NCBI GenBank assembly: GCA_039545295.1
Contig: BCIK01000010.1
Coordinates: forward strand, 642,737 to 706,736
Direction of reading: 5' to 3'
Origin: Udeniomyces pyricola
Lineage: Eukaryota > Basidiomycota > Tremellomycetes > Cystofilobasidiales > Mrakiaceae
DNA length: 64,000 nt
Shown here: in pieces, positions 13,401-25,448 of the stretch
Layout: each line of letters starts with the position of its first letter
Numbering within the stretch: the first letter of the stretch is position 1
Notes under the pieces: generated by a model
What the model was told of the DNA's origin: nothing
Databases searched by the model: none
The model's input: the letters and a program-made list of their open reading frames with translations, nothing else
Program-made: the position numbers and the translations under genes

Positions 13401-14447
13401 GTATGGCATAACTTGCACACTCTCCTTCTTGTGTCGGGTTAAAATCCGAGACGAAAATTAACTGTTTATCACGGCTTTACCCATAGGATCTGGTCGATGA
13501 GGATGACGACGACGCATTGCCGCCTGCAGATGCTTTCTTCACGAAATCGTGTCTTTCAGAAACCAACCGATCCACTACCTCAACCTACAGAGATGAGGAG
13601 CTTGACGCAATCCTCGCCGCGAAGACGCCCAGCAGCCTCGAGAAACTCGAGCAACCGAATCAGCAACGATGGAAAAGAAAGATCGAGTGATTGAAATCTG
13701 CACTTGTATGCTTGCGGTACCTCAGGGTATTTTCATCGCTGACACTCGATTTTGGCTCTATATATATATCCTATACCGATTTAAGAGTCCTTGATGACTC
13801 CGATGACGACAACGCTCCTCCTACCTGGGGTGCGACCTCGAGTTCCAGCAACTCGATAATAGACTTGACCTCCAAACCACCGCTGCCTCGCACGAAACTC
13901 GAGGGCCCGCCCCATTCAGTTGACAGACCCTCCAAGATCTCCCATCTGACATATCATTCACCAACGCTTCAATCGTCCCCCTCGCCCATCTTTGGCAGTC
14001 CATCGGTGTCTGCCGTACGGTCAGCTGAACCGCGTCATGTCGCCAATCAGAATTCGCTGTTCTTTTCTAGCGGAGAATCTCAAGAAGAACAAGTCACTTT
14101 GGATACCGTCATCAGGTTGGATGATATCCCGAGCAGGGGGGACAAAATAACTCTGAACGACGTCGGACCTGCTGCTGGTTCGTACCGCCGCTAGCTGGAG
14201 GCTAACACTCCTCACTCGCCCGAAGGTTGATCTGGTTGTCTCCCTTGTGGTGTATGCAGCTCCTGTCAAACTTGAACAGGTTGACACCGCACATGGGCCA
14301 CCCTTACTTACCAACTCAACCCAAATTCCTAGTCACCCAGTTCCAAGCCGGCCTGATGTAGAGGAAGAATACGAAGACGAAGAAGACGAAGATGAAGACC
14401 CGCTGACATTCCTTTTTGGAGGTGGATCTGTGAGGATCGTTGGATGA
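7451..14447 (+). CDS. MER3: meiotic DNA helicase HFM1/MER3
   Basis: An Ski2/Brr2-like superfamily 2 helicase that stabilises strand-invasion intermediates for crossovers in meiosis. Exon 1 is MDPDLFAQMA, followed by a disordered N-terminus to about 8500. The core opens with DRYRSLFKFGVFNAVQSRVF. Helicase elements in order: motif I SSPTGSGKT (about 8845-8875), TTPEKWDAFTR, motif II DEVHILHEKRGATLEVLGSR (about 9443), motif III ALSATAPN, PSLIFCPTRKEAQ, AFHHGGMNLEDRQLVE, STLAVGVNLPAHTV, and QMIGRAGRPQFDRTGVAII (about 10470). Winged-helix and Sec63-like regions follow to about 12700. A Cys/His knuckle, CAHTCKDKLTCKHLCC, spans an intron at about 13100-13230 and is typical of HFM1 C-termini. I carry the gene on to 14447 through intron 13687-13785 (join KRKIE|VLDDSDDD) and intron 14178-14259, giving a Ser-rich acidic tail. 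The family call is secure. Several of the roughly 20 exon joins are by eye. Confidence 0.9.
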
Positions 14448-16203
14448 TGGTCGATGGGCGTCGACGATGACCGAACATCTCGGAAGAGGGAGACTAGCTT
14501 GAGCGGATTGAGGCGTGCTATATATGCTTTTCAGCGGACGACGAACCATGTCTGGGTCGCACTGACAGCTGTACGTGCGGAGATCTGACAAGGACGTGTG
14601 TTACGGAACCAGTGAAGGAATATTACACTCCAAACGTGATGGTTCAGGACGTTCAACGCTCGGAGAGCCGAACCGTGACTAGTGAACGATGAGAGTGCTA
14701 TCCATCGAAAAACATATTACCGTGTAGCGAAAGACAAAGGTGCATGTTGTATGTTTGGCCATGTCGAATGTCGAGTGTCGAGTGTCCTGCATCCCGGAAA
14801 CCGGTCGATTTGAGATCAGACATCTGAAATCGGTCGGCGAATTGGCCCGGGCAATTAGCGAGGCGTTAGCGAACCGGCTGCAGCGCTGCAGCTTCGGGAC
14901 TGCCCGTCGATTTGGCCATCTTCACACGAGGGAAAGGCAGGCTAGGAGGATTGATGAACTTCGGTTCGAAGTGTGCACGCGACGAACGATAGTGTTGTTC
15001 TGGAGGCTGATGACTGCGTACGAGTAAGAGACCGCTCAGACGCGTTGATGTACAGTTTGTAGCTGATGGTGGAGGTGCAGAGAAACTATGCTTGTCGAGG
15101 ATCCACGACACTCGGACGCCGGCGCGCCGGCATCGATCGACGATCGTCGATGCCTTGACTCTCTCGAATACAATACGGCGCGCCGCCATGTAACGAACGA
15201 CCTGCATCGATAGGTCGTGCGCGAGCATGCCCTGATCTCCCTGCAAGTACCCGAAGGACGCTTTGGATTGATGTGTACATATATACGAGGATACGTTATA
15301 CTGCGGAAGCAAGACGATGCATGACTTTGCATACATGTACGCAGACGGTCGAAGCGGCTGGCAGACTGTACAATAATGCATGGTGCATGGCGGTCGACTG
15401 ACAAAGGGAGAACGTCGAACAGGGCTTTTATCGGCTGAGAAACCTTTGGCAATGAATATGAATGCCACTCTCCTTCCCCTCATCCATACCCCCGCCCCTT
15501 CCCCCCACCTCCTCACGGCCTCACGTCTTGCTGCTCACGCCGCACGATTCAACCACCTCATCCTTTTAGTCTCTCCTTCCACCTTTGCTCTCGGTCGGAG
15601 TACCCGTCACACACATCCACCTCGTAAGTGTCTTCTCGCGGGTCTGTCGCGTGCCTCACAGCCTTCAATCGGGCCCTCACAAGAATCCACCTCCTCGCCT
15701 TTTGCCCTCTTCCCCGGGTCTCGACTTCCCGTGCCCCTCCCCCCTTCCTCTCTTCTCTCTCCCCCTCCTTGTGACGATGCTGGGGAAGTTCTTAAAGATA
15801 GATCGGTAGCTGACACCGAAGTTCTCTCTATCGCCCATCTCCTCTTGCATTTTGCTCATCCCAACTACAGCTGGCCTGGATTGACCTCCTCGGCCCTTCG
15901 ACATTGACTCAACTGCTTCCCTCGGCCCAGCCCTCCTGCTTCTTCGCAGCACACCCAACCGCTTCCGTCGCCAGTCTCTCATCCTTCTGGCTTACTCCCT
16001 CGCTGTTGAATCAGGCCCTAGGCGTCTCTACATCAGCCCAACCACCGTTTCACGCGCGAATTTCCATCATAGCTCTCGAGCTGCATCCTATTCCTAGACG
16101 CGACTAATCGGACCTGAAGACGACTTCTCCTCTCGTCCGGAGCTCTACCCATTCCAGCCCGTACCTCATCCGTCGTCCTTGCCTTTGACGGATCCCGACC
16201 ATT
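14448..16203. promoter_or_regulatory. 1.75 kb region upstream of the GATA factor gene
   Basis: No convincing gene: the longer open frames here lack coding bias and splice logic. The left part (14500-15300) is rich in short palindromes. The right part (15450-16200) is C/T-rich and probably transcribed as the 5' leader of the GATA gene. HGATAR-like sites occur at 14987-14992, 15208-15213 and 15796-15801, which would allow autoregulation, but that density is not far from chance. Confidence 0.5.
15118..15150. repeat. two adjacent perfect 14-bp palindromes
   Basis: GCCGGCGCGCCGGC at 15118-15131 is a perfect inverted repeat, and TCGACGATCGTCGA at 15137-15150 is a second one. They are 5 bp apart in non-coding DNA. 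Each could be a dimeric protein-binding site or form a small hairpin. Confidence 0.85.
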
Positions 16204-16313
16204 GTAAGTGACCATCCCTGCGTGAGCTCCGTATCATTGCGTGCGCGTGATTGAGGAGACGTGTTTTAGAGAGGCTGATGAGTCTGACTTGTTGGCTTGT
16301 TTCCGTTTACCAG
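16204..16313 (+). other. probable 5' UTR intron of the GATA factor gene
   Basis: A good donor, GTAAGTGA at 16204, and an acceptor, TTACCAG ending at 16313, frame a 110-nt T-rich stretch ending 10 nt before the start ATG. This fits an intron in the leader. Confidence 0.6.
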
Positions 16314-16323
16314 CTCTTTCCTA

Positions 16324-19300
16324 ATGACATCGTTCACCTCCAACTCTGCAAACACCTCGGCCGGATGGCCAACCCCCCGAGAAGAGCAACGTCCCGTCGC
16401 TCTCGGATCTTCACAGGCTCCATCATCGCATCTTGCCCAACAACGAGCGAGACAGCTTCCTTTCAACCTTAACCTTACCAACGCTATGCCTGCGACCGGA
16501 GCAAGTTTGGCATCACACCTTTGGAGCCAGCCACTCTCGGGCTCGACGACGCCTCGGGAACCCCCCGCCTCACCCTGGGTTGAGCAATCGCAAGCATTCG
16601 ACCTAGAGAGCTTTGCCCAATCGTTCGACAGCGCTCCTCAAGCGTTTGATTTCGCAGCTGAACCCGCTGCAGGCGAGATTGACTGGGCAAGCCTCGAGTT
16701 TGATCCCTCAGAGCTCTCTGCAAGTGTCTTCAACTCGCTCCTCGATCCTCAGTCTGACTCCTCGCCCCATACGAGCGCCCCGCCGACATCGCACAACTCC
16801 CCTAACCCTGCGGTCGACCAGTCTTATTCGGCCCAGCCGTCTTCTAGCTCCCTTCAGGCCTTCGCCCAGCTTCAGCAGTTTCAGCTCTACCAGAGGGAGC
16901 GCGACAACGCCCGTTCTTCCCCTTCTCAACCTTCGGCGTCAAGCTCCCCATCTGCGAATGTTACGTCCATTCCGACCTCGACAGGATCGACCCCTTCACT
17001 TCTCACTCGTCAAATCCAACAAGCCGCTAATGGCCGAGTGCCGATCCAACCGTCCACCTCGCCCAAAAAGTCTCCTTCCGCGTCGTTTGTTCCCGTCCAG
17101 GTCACGACCTTGCCGACGCCGCCCCAGTCGCTGAGCTCTTCGGCTTCGGTTCGCCGAGTGGCCAGTGGCAGGAAGCCTGCCGAAGGAACGCCTGGCTTGA
17201 ACAGTCTCGGTCCAGACGTGAGTACACTTTCAGAACTTATAGTGTTCAAGTCTCTCATGACGGCTTTCTTGAAGGAACTGCCCATCTAACGCAACTGACA
17301 TCTTTGCCCTTGTCATTCAGTCTCTTATCCGCGGCCGTCCAGGGAAGCAACGTCAGGCCCGAGGTAGTAACAGCAGCATGCGCCCACCCCCGCCACCACC
17401 TACCGACGTGTCTCCTGCACCCTCGACCTCTCTTCCTGCGTCAGCGTTCCCACCAGCTCTGTCGCCCGACCTCGCAGACCTACCTCCACTACCAGCGCAA
17501 TGGTCTCACCTCGGTAACAACGATGCACTTGCCATGGCGATCCGAGTCGGTATGGAGATTGGCATGGGCATGGGCGCTAAGGGGGGAGTTCCTTCGTCAC
17601 TTGACATACCTTTGAGCACTTGGCTTGGTTCAGGCTCAACTTCGACGCCTCTCGATCGCCCAGTTCCCCCACTCTCGCGTCAAAACAGTAACCAATCGGT
17701 CCAGTCTCCATCCACGAAGCCTGATCCGACCTCGACTCTCCTGGACGACATCCTCTGCTCGCCTCCCTTCCACGCCAGCACTCAATCCGGCAATCCTTCC
17801 CGACGCGACAGCAAAGCATCGGAGTCAAATCCGTCCAGCGCGACGTCCACGTCTACTTCACCCGTCACCGGCTTCACCAGCCCCTCGGACAGCCAAAATG
17901 AAGAGGCCTCGCTCGATAGGCCCTTCTTAGACGAAAACGACTTCGATACCCCGGTCTGGAAGCTTTATCAGAAGCAAAAGGGTGAACTCCCTAAAGGTGG
18001 TCCTCGGGTTGAAAATCTCGCTTGGGTACGTAGCATGTTTGGTCTAACATCCTAGCGCGATCACAGGTCGTATTAGTCCAATGACTGATCTGTTCTGTTT
18101 GCCATCATCTATGTCGTTGCCTATCCGCAGCGAATGATGCATATCTCGCTGGAGCAAAGAGACGCCGAGAAGGCTAAAGCCAAAGCCGAGGGTCGCGTCG
18201 TCAAGAGTGAATCAGCCAATGATGTCCTCGCCGACTTCCTTAATCCAGGTGTCGTGTCGGAAGAAGAAGAAGAAGAGGAAGATAGGGACAAGGTCTCGGA
18301 CGCTGGGTCTTCTGAGAAAGGCAAAGGCGTGGACAAGCCTGCGGAGGAGGAGTCTCGCGGCAGACGCGGTAGAACGGCCAGGATTGTGGGCTTCAATGCC
18401 TACTCTCCTCAGCCTGAGTGAGTCCCATTCTGTCACTACTATCAAGTCGGCCTCGTCGAGCCTATGCTGATCATCCCACTTTGCGTATCCGCCTCTCAGC
18501 CAAGTTGATGCGATGGCAATGGACTGGAGGGCTAAGAGTCGCTCGCGTTCGCGCATGTCGATGGACTGGCGAGCAGCGTCAAGATCGCGCTCGCGTGCCC
18601 GCTTCCCCGAGTATGAGCACAACGAAGCCCACTCGCACGCCCTCCTTGGAGCTTTCCTCAACTCTGACCCCAACAGCTGGGCCAATCCATCTCATACCGC
18701 TCCATCATCATCTCAGCACTCGGCCGGCTCCCAAAGCATCCCGATCCCTCATTCCTTTGCCACGCTCGACCAATACTATCCTCATCAGTCCTCCATGCAC
18801 GATCTCGGCAACCAAGCCAACTTCTCCTTTTTCGAGGGTGGCGAAGTCGCTTACTCTGCCCCCGGTGGCTTTGCGCCTCGTTTTCCCTCCAACCAAGCGA
18901 ACTCGTCGTTGGCCTACGAGGACGCGGTTCGAGCAGCGTCGCTCATTGGTTCAGACGGAGGCCATCGCGCGAGTTTCTCCGAACAGTTCGGTAGGCAAGG
19001 AGGACGCACCCAGTCTGGCAGTGGTGAACAATCGGCAGACGGATCGCATACGCCAATCGTGCCGGTTCCGGAAAACTTGTACCCGCTTGACGGTCGTCAG
19101 AGAAGCGAGAGTGGAAGCTTGCTGGTTCGTTACTTCGCTTTCACCTGGTTGTGATTTTCACGACAACCGATATGCCAAACTTGCTAATCAACCGAACAAC
19201 TCCGTTTTGTCATGTCTTATCATCTCCTTACCCAGGGCCAAAAACGACCTGCCGATTTCCTCCCGAAAGGAGATCCTCTATACCCTGCTGAGCTCGGAAG

Positions 19301-20641
19301 CTTTGATTTTGATTCGCACGACAACGCGCCATTCGACGCCTCGAACTTCCCCTCGACAAATTTCACGTTCTCTTATCCCAACGCTGCGAATTTCGACTCC
19401 TTTTTCCCATCATCAAACCAAGACACCAATGGCTCGGTTTCGCAAGTTCACTCCCCTGAGACTGTCAGCGCGACTACCCCTCGCGACAACAATGCCAACG
19501 GAGACACGGATTGGCGCCCTCTCAACGGCTCGTCCACGACGCCTCCTTTCTCCACTCCTCATTCTCTCGCATCATCCCTCAACGCGTCACCGATAAACCG
19601 GTCCGATCCGAGCTCGGTCCTGTCTACGAGTGTTGGCTCGAATCAGGGCGACGACAACATTCAAAACCTTATGAACCTCTTCTACACTGCCAATGCAAAC
19701 AACGCCAACCCCTTCACTCACGTCAATCCATCCCAAATTCTCGGCAGTAGTCAGCCTTCAAGCAGCTACTCATCTCCAGTCGCAGTTCCCTCAGCCGACT
19801 CCCCTTCAGCTGGAACGGCCAAAGCAGATGGTGCGGGTGGCAGCATGTCTAATGGCGTCGCCGTGCCAAAGCGACCACTGCCCCGTTCGAGACAGGCCTC
19901 AACCTCCAACAGCTCAATTCTCCACAGCCGGTCGCTCAGCTCTACGAATGACCTCTCACAGCAGCTTCACCCGTTCTCAAACTACTCCAACAGCGCGGCG
20001 CCCCCAACAGGTCCGCTCGTCATGAGCTCGCGAGCAGGCATGGGTCGAATCAACGGAGCCGGTTCATCCGTTTCCAATGGCGAGACCAAATCATCTCCCG
20101 CAACACCCACTCTTGAGTCGACTACACCTGAAGCATCCGGTAACGGTGGGTCGTCTACGCCGGCCAACGGCGACGCTCCCACGATCTGCTCAAACTGCCA
20201 GACAACTAACACGCCGCTCTGGAGGAGAGACCAAAACGGTCAACCGCTGTGCAACGCCTGCGGTCTTTTCTACGTGAGTTGATTTTGCTGATCGTCAATC
20301 ATTCTTCCTGACACGTGTGCTCAATGACTGACTGTGCGGTCTCGTTGTCTGCGGTTGTGTTTGTTATCTCGTGTGTCTACTACCACGTCCCCTTTGTTGT
20401 TCAGAAACTTCACGGCGTCGTGCGACCGCTCTCGCTTAAGACTGAGACCATCAAGAGGAGGAACCGAGGAGCCGCTGGCAAGGATAAGGAGGGAAGCGCA
20501 ACCAGCAAGAAGGCTTCGATCATAGGAACCAGCAATGGCTCTATCTCCACCATAGCGAAAGCAAGCAAAACCAACGGCAACACGGGGGCTTCATCTTCGA
20601 CAACTAAGCGAGTTCGACGTGACTCTGAGACGCAGGCCTAA
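16324..20641 (+). CDS. GAT1: GATA zinc-finger transcription factor, nitrogen regulator type (AreA/Gat1)
   Basis: This family switches on catabolism of poor nitrogen sources. The model is join(16324-17217, 17321-18025, 18131-18417, 18500-19124, 19236-20273, 20405-20641), which stays in frame throughout and gives 1261 residues. The AreA N-terminal domain (DUF1752) is at about residues 505-545, as [20 protein letters not shown] and [17 protein letters not shown], split by an intron at the conserved W. Near residue 635 a short segment, MDWRA plus SRSRSR, occurs twice in tandem. The single GATA finger (C-X2-C-X17-C-X2-C, CSNC ... CNACGLFY) lies at about 1155-1180, and its basic arm [20 protein letters not shown] follows across an intron. 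This arm is diagnostic of AreA/Gat1. The rest is Ser/Asn/Pro-rich. The finger lies only about 80 residues from the C-terminus. ATG 16324 is the first in frame after the leader intron. Confidence 0.9.
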
Positions 20642-21315
20642 TTTATCTCCTCCCCCCCCCCCCTCCCCCAACTCCCTCTCCCTCCACACACTCTCCCACC
20701 CTTGCTCCGACCCTGTTTTTGCTGCGTGATCCGACTCTTCTTTCTACGTCCCTTTTTCGAACACCTCCCCTCCGACTTCGTGTTTTTTTTTCTTTAATTT
20801 TTTCTCTGACTATTCCTGCATTCGCCCCATTAGCTTTTGTCCAAAGCCGGTTGTACGCTTCCTTTCTTCCGGATCATTTCTCCATTTATGTGCACATTGC
20901 ACCTAGTTGTCGCGTTCATCGCTCCCCCATCTGCTACTTGTTCTCTATACTCCTCGCACTTGGTCTATCTCTTTTTCATCCCTTTCTGATTCACTTATTG
21001 TTCCTCGTCATCTCTTTCCCCTCGTCTTGGTTACCATTGTCTGTTTTCCTTGGGTTCCTTTGGTCCTGCCTTAATTTGATCTAGATGTTTGGCTACCTGT
21101 GCAAGACAGCGTGCGGTAATTGACTGTCTCGATGGGGCTGGCGTGTCTGAAAATTAAGATGTGTGCGCCCTGAGTTCCAGCCGCGGTTCATCTTGGATGT
21201 GGATGAAGACGACAGCAGGAGAACGAACGATAGAAAGCAGGCAGAAACAGGCAAAACATCAACCTGAACAGTACACGCAAAAGCATCGATATCATCAAAG
21301 GACGTGAATGTATGT
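20642..21315. other. convergent intergenic region, C/T-rich
   Basis: This holds the 3' UTRs of the GATA gene and, on the other strand, of DRS1. It begins with a C-rich run (about 20650-20690), followed by 400 nt of C/T-rich sequence. An open frame of 121 codons here translates to hydrophobic low-complexity sequence and looks like a by-product of pyrimidine richness. Confidence 0.6.
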
Positions 21316-24300
21316 CTACTTCCTGCCCTTGCCCTTGGCTGCTCCACCCTTGCTCTTGGCGCCGCCTCCCTTGCCTCCACCCGACTTCTTCTTGCCACCC
21401 AATCCGACGCCATCCTTTCTGCCGGCCCGAGCGCCTTCGGTCGGGGCAGACGAGGCGCCAAAGTTGGTGTCGAATCCACCCTTGCCTGTGACGAATGGTT
21501 AAAAAGTGGGATAAGGCGGGATGACGACGTCAATCGATTGGACGCGAACAATCTCAGCTCAACTATCAGGTGAGAAGAGTGCAGATAGACCAGAAGAAAC
21601 AGAAGAAAGAACACAAAGAAGGAAGAAAGAAAGACTGAGCAAAAACAAAGAGCCCCAAAAAAACCCTCTGACCACTTACCAATCTTGATCTTCTGCTTGG
21701 GCTTCTTGGGACCTCCAGCTCCTTTGCCCTTCTTGCCTCCCGCGGGCTTGGCCTCGCTCTCGGTGATCTTGGTCGGTCGAGCTGCCTTCTTGGCCGATCG
21801 GACCGAAGCCGAGATCTGACGAGAGTCCCCGATCTCTTCGTCTTCCTCGGCTGCCATCTTGCGTCGCTTGAGACGACGGGACAGACCGTCGTACTTGTCG
21901 CGCTTCGGCTGGAGACCGAGATAGGAAGAAGAAATAAAATCGGGAGAATGGGACGAGGAGTAAGGAAGAGCAGAGTGGGATTTAGGATAAGTCGAAATGA
22001 GCAAAAAAGACGGGGGGGGCGGGGCGGGAGGGATGGAGGGGGTAAAGGGATACAATGAAGCTTTACCTTTTTCGCTTCTGGTTCTTTACCCTTGCCCTTG
22101 TCGGCAGCTCCCTTGTCGAAGCCCGAAATGTAGGCACCCTTACTAGCGTCTACGTCATGCACGGAAAAGACCGTCCGGACAGAAGGAGAGAAAGGACAGC
22201 AACGGAGGAAGATGACGTGAGCAACAAGGTGCCAGAGACCAGACAGACGGCAGGACAAGCCGCGACGAAGAAAAAAAAAAGGAAAGGGAGCAGGTGGAGA
22301 CTGAGGCCTAAGAAAACATAACACAGGTAACGAACCAGCGGAAGCCTTCTTCTCCTTTTCGGTCTGGAACCACGTTCGGGCTGGTCGAGACATGATCTCA
22401 TCGCGGTGCTCAATCATGTTTTCACCCTTTCGAATTTCCATGTCAGCCGTTCGGAGCTAGAGACAAACGTATATCATATAACCAGGAAAGGGATGAATTA
22501 GCATATGAACGCTTGTTGTCGAACAAGGTAAGTGGTATAAGATAACAGACAGAGAGGGAAGAATGAGACTACTTACCGCCTTCTCCTCCTTCTCCTCCCT
22601 CAAGACAGCAGTAACTTCGTCCTTGAGCGCAGCGAGGTCGACAGCCATGCGAGAAACAGCCTCGGGAGGGACAACTCGGTGCCTGACTTGATCGGCCGGG
22701 GAAGACTTGACAGCCGCTTTGAGCATCTTTCGATCGGCCTCTCCGACGAGGGTGATGGAGCGACCTTTCCTACCGGCTCGGGCCGTTCGACCGACTCGAT
22801 GAACATAAGACGCCAGTTGACCGGGCATGTCGTAGTTGATAACCGTCTCGACACCCTTGATGTCGAGACCTCGAGACGCCAGATCTGTTGCGAGGAGGTA
22901 TTGGACTTGGCCGTCCTTGAAGTCTTGAAGGGATTGAAGACGCTAGAAGAACAAGGAAACATGGCGATATGAAGTTGAAGGATCAATTTCTGCCTATGCT
23001 ATATATTGAATGATGCAGCAGAAGGAGACTGGGAGAGTCTGGGTGAGTTAAAAAAAAAAAAAAAAAAAAAAGAGGAAGGATGGGCGTACCTGCTCCTGGG
23101 TGAGGTTTCCGTGAAGCTCGCCAGCTTTAAGGCCGCAGAGTCCAAACATGACTCGCATCTGATGCGCAAGGGCCTTACTTCTGAAGAAGATGATACATTT
23201 GTCCTTGACCGTCCGCTTGCAAAGGGCGAGGAGGATAGCGGCACGCTGACTTCCACCCGTTCCGTCCTCTTGCTCCTCGGCTTTAGACCTCTCTCGCACA
23301 CGCACAAACTCCTGAATGAGGTTCTTAGCCGTCTTCTTGGTTGAATCAACGAAGAGTCGAACAGGCTTGTTGAGCGACAGCCGCACGAGCTCATCGACCG
23401 AGTCCGTCATGGTCGCCGAAAAGAGCATCGTTTGCCTCGAGCGCGGGCAGGACGTGATGATCTCGTTGAGCTCGTCTGAGAATCCAGCCTCGAGCATTCG
23501 GTCGGCCTCGTCGACGATGAGGACGTCGAGCGCGTCGAGGGTGAAGGAGGGCGAGTTTCGGATGTGATCGATGAGTCGACCGGGAGTGGCAATCAAAATA
23601 TCGGGAAGGGTTCGAAGAAGTTGAGATTGAGCAGAGAGTGAAAGACCACCTGTTAAACAATTATAGGAAGTTATGGGGAGAGAAGTAGGTCAGTGTGCTG
23701 ACATGAGCTTTGCTGCTCCAAACTACCTACAGATCTAGGCTTCTGGAAAATTGCATGTTTGAAGTAGCCAGCCAAACTGAGAAATGAAAGGCAGACCGAA
23801 AACACAAGCTGCTTCGCAGCGCAAGAAAAACTCACCGACGAGAAGAGCGAACCGAATGTCCATTCCAATGGCCAACGCCTTTCCAACTGCCTCGGCCTGG
23901 ACCGCAAGCTCTCGCGTCGGGCACAGAACGAGGACTCGACTGGCACTACCCTTACCACCTTTGCCCTTTTCTCGATAGAGCAACCTCTCGAGTACGGGAA
24001 TCATAAACGCCGCAGTCTTTCCGGATCCAGTGACGGCACTTCCGAGGATATCTCGACCGAGGAGCGCAAGCGGAATCGTTCGGGCCTGAATGGGTGTGGG
24101 CGATGTATAGTTGAGGGTGGTAATATTACGGAGAATTGGACGCGACAGGTTCATGGCGGCGAACGAGGTCGGAATGGCCGAGGAGGAAGAATCATCGGTC
24201 GAGAAGAAAGCGGCCTTGCGGTCGAGTTGAGCTTGAGTTTCCTTGACTGAGTGCGTGGAGGACGAAGAGGAGGCAATGGAAACGTTGTCGGACTCGTCGG

Positions 24301-25111
24301 ACGCGTTTCCTTCATCATCGTCATCGTCATCTGAGCCAGCTAGAGGGTCGACGTCCGAGTCAGAGGCGAGAGGATCGGCATCCTCTTGCTCGCCGTCCGA
24401 GCCAAGACCAACGCCCATGCCGAATCCTAAGGAAGAAGAAAGGAAAACAAGCCGGGCAGATAATGTAACACGACGCGTTAGTTTATCGACACGCATATGT
24501 GGCAGGTCCTTCTGGCATGGCTGAAGCACGTGACAAGGCAGGTGGGGGAAGTTGAAGCAGAGGAACAGAGAGCAGGATCAGAGGGGAAAGTGTCAGACAG
24601 AAGCACGAGCTCACCTTCACCTTCATCCTCGCTGTCCTCTTCCTCTTCATCGTCATCGTCCTCGCTTTCGTCGTCTTCCTCCGAGCCAGATTCATCACTC
24701 TCCTCCTCTATAGCGGCCTCTTTAGCAGAACGCTTGCGTTTGGACGACGGGACGGTCGCAGAGAGAACGTTGGACTTGACGAGAGCAGACCTTCGACGGG
24801 CAATGATTTCGTCGAGTGGCACGGCCTGATACAGATCAGGAGTTGATGGAACGCAAGGAGGAGTTAGCATATGTCAGTGTTTGTTGGGCTGGTGTAGACG
24901 TTATCTGCCTGGACGAAGTAAGGAAAGAAGGGATGCTAACATCCGAGCCGGTGCCGATGTCCTTGACGAGGTCTTGACCCCAGTTAGTCTCGCCGTTTGA
25001 GAAGCCAAAGGGGTCGAACTGGAAATCTGGGTCGAGATCATCGTTGGGGGGAAGGATGGGCTGGTTGGCATCTTCGTCGTCTGAGTCAAGGGTGAGGATG
25101 AAGTCGGACAT
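21316..25111 (-). CDS. DRS1: DEAD-box ATP-dependent RNA helicase DRS1 (DDX27 family)
   Basis: A nucleolar helicase required for 60S ribosomal subunit assembly. It starts at complement 25111 with [20 protein letters not shown], followed by long acidic Asp/Glu/Ser tracts over about 250 residues, as in Drs1. Core motifs in order: Q motif region [14 protein letters not shown] and [15 protein letters not shown] (about 24150-24060), motif [41 protein letters not shown] (about 23590), motif [56 protein letters not shown], and motif [19 protein letters not shown] (about 22800). The C-terminal exons carry [18 protein letters not shown] (Drs1-specific), [16 protein letters not shown], then Lys/Gly-rich repeats ending GKGRK and TAG at 21316-21318. 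At least nine exons. One intron holds a 22-nt homopolymer (23050-23071). Confidence 0.93.
23050..23071. repeat. 22-nt A run (T run in a DRS1 intron)
   Basis: An uninterrupted A tract on the + strand, within a DRS1 intron just after the exon ending [11 protein letters not shown]. On the transcribed strand it is a T tract, probably serving as the polypyrimidine stretch. Confidence 0.95.
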
Positions 25112-25448
25112 GGCGTGGGGTGAGTGAACGGGTGGGGCGGGAGATGATTGAGAATTCCAACTGAGCTCATGACTTCTTGGCCACTCAAACCGATTCGAGC
25201 ACCGCCTTATTTGGACAGGCGTCGGGTTCAGCACCGCCTCCATGATGATCAGAAAGCACCGCTTCTAAGTAAACAGATAGCACCGCCTTCTTGACCATCC
25301 AGCAAATCCCACAAACGGCTCGCTACATGCTTCAAGGTGCGTGTCTACGATCTACTGCAGGTCGATTGAATCAATATTCATATACACAAATCCGTTGCAG
25401 TCTCGTCGTCACCATCATCACCATCGTTCAACCCACACCCCCTTCGTC

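Noticed and set aside
14866..15516. 216-codon open frame on the minus strand upstream of the GATA gene
   Set aside because: Composition is not coding-like, there is no recognisable motif, and it overlaps palindromes and a probable leader.
20719..21084. 121-codon hydrophobic open frame after the GATA gene
   Set aside because: It is a by-product of C/T-rich 3' sequence (Leu, Ser, Pro and Phe codons). No intron-exon logic or conserved pattern.
21093..22055. 320-codon minus-strand open frame at the DRS1 3' end
   Set aside because: Only part of it is DRS1 coding. It reads through introns and ends in the wrong frame, whereas the spliced DRS1 model explains the conserved part.
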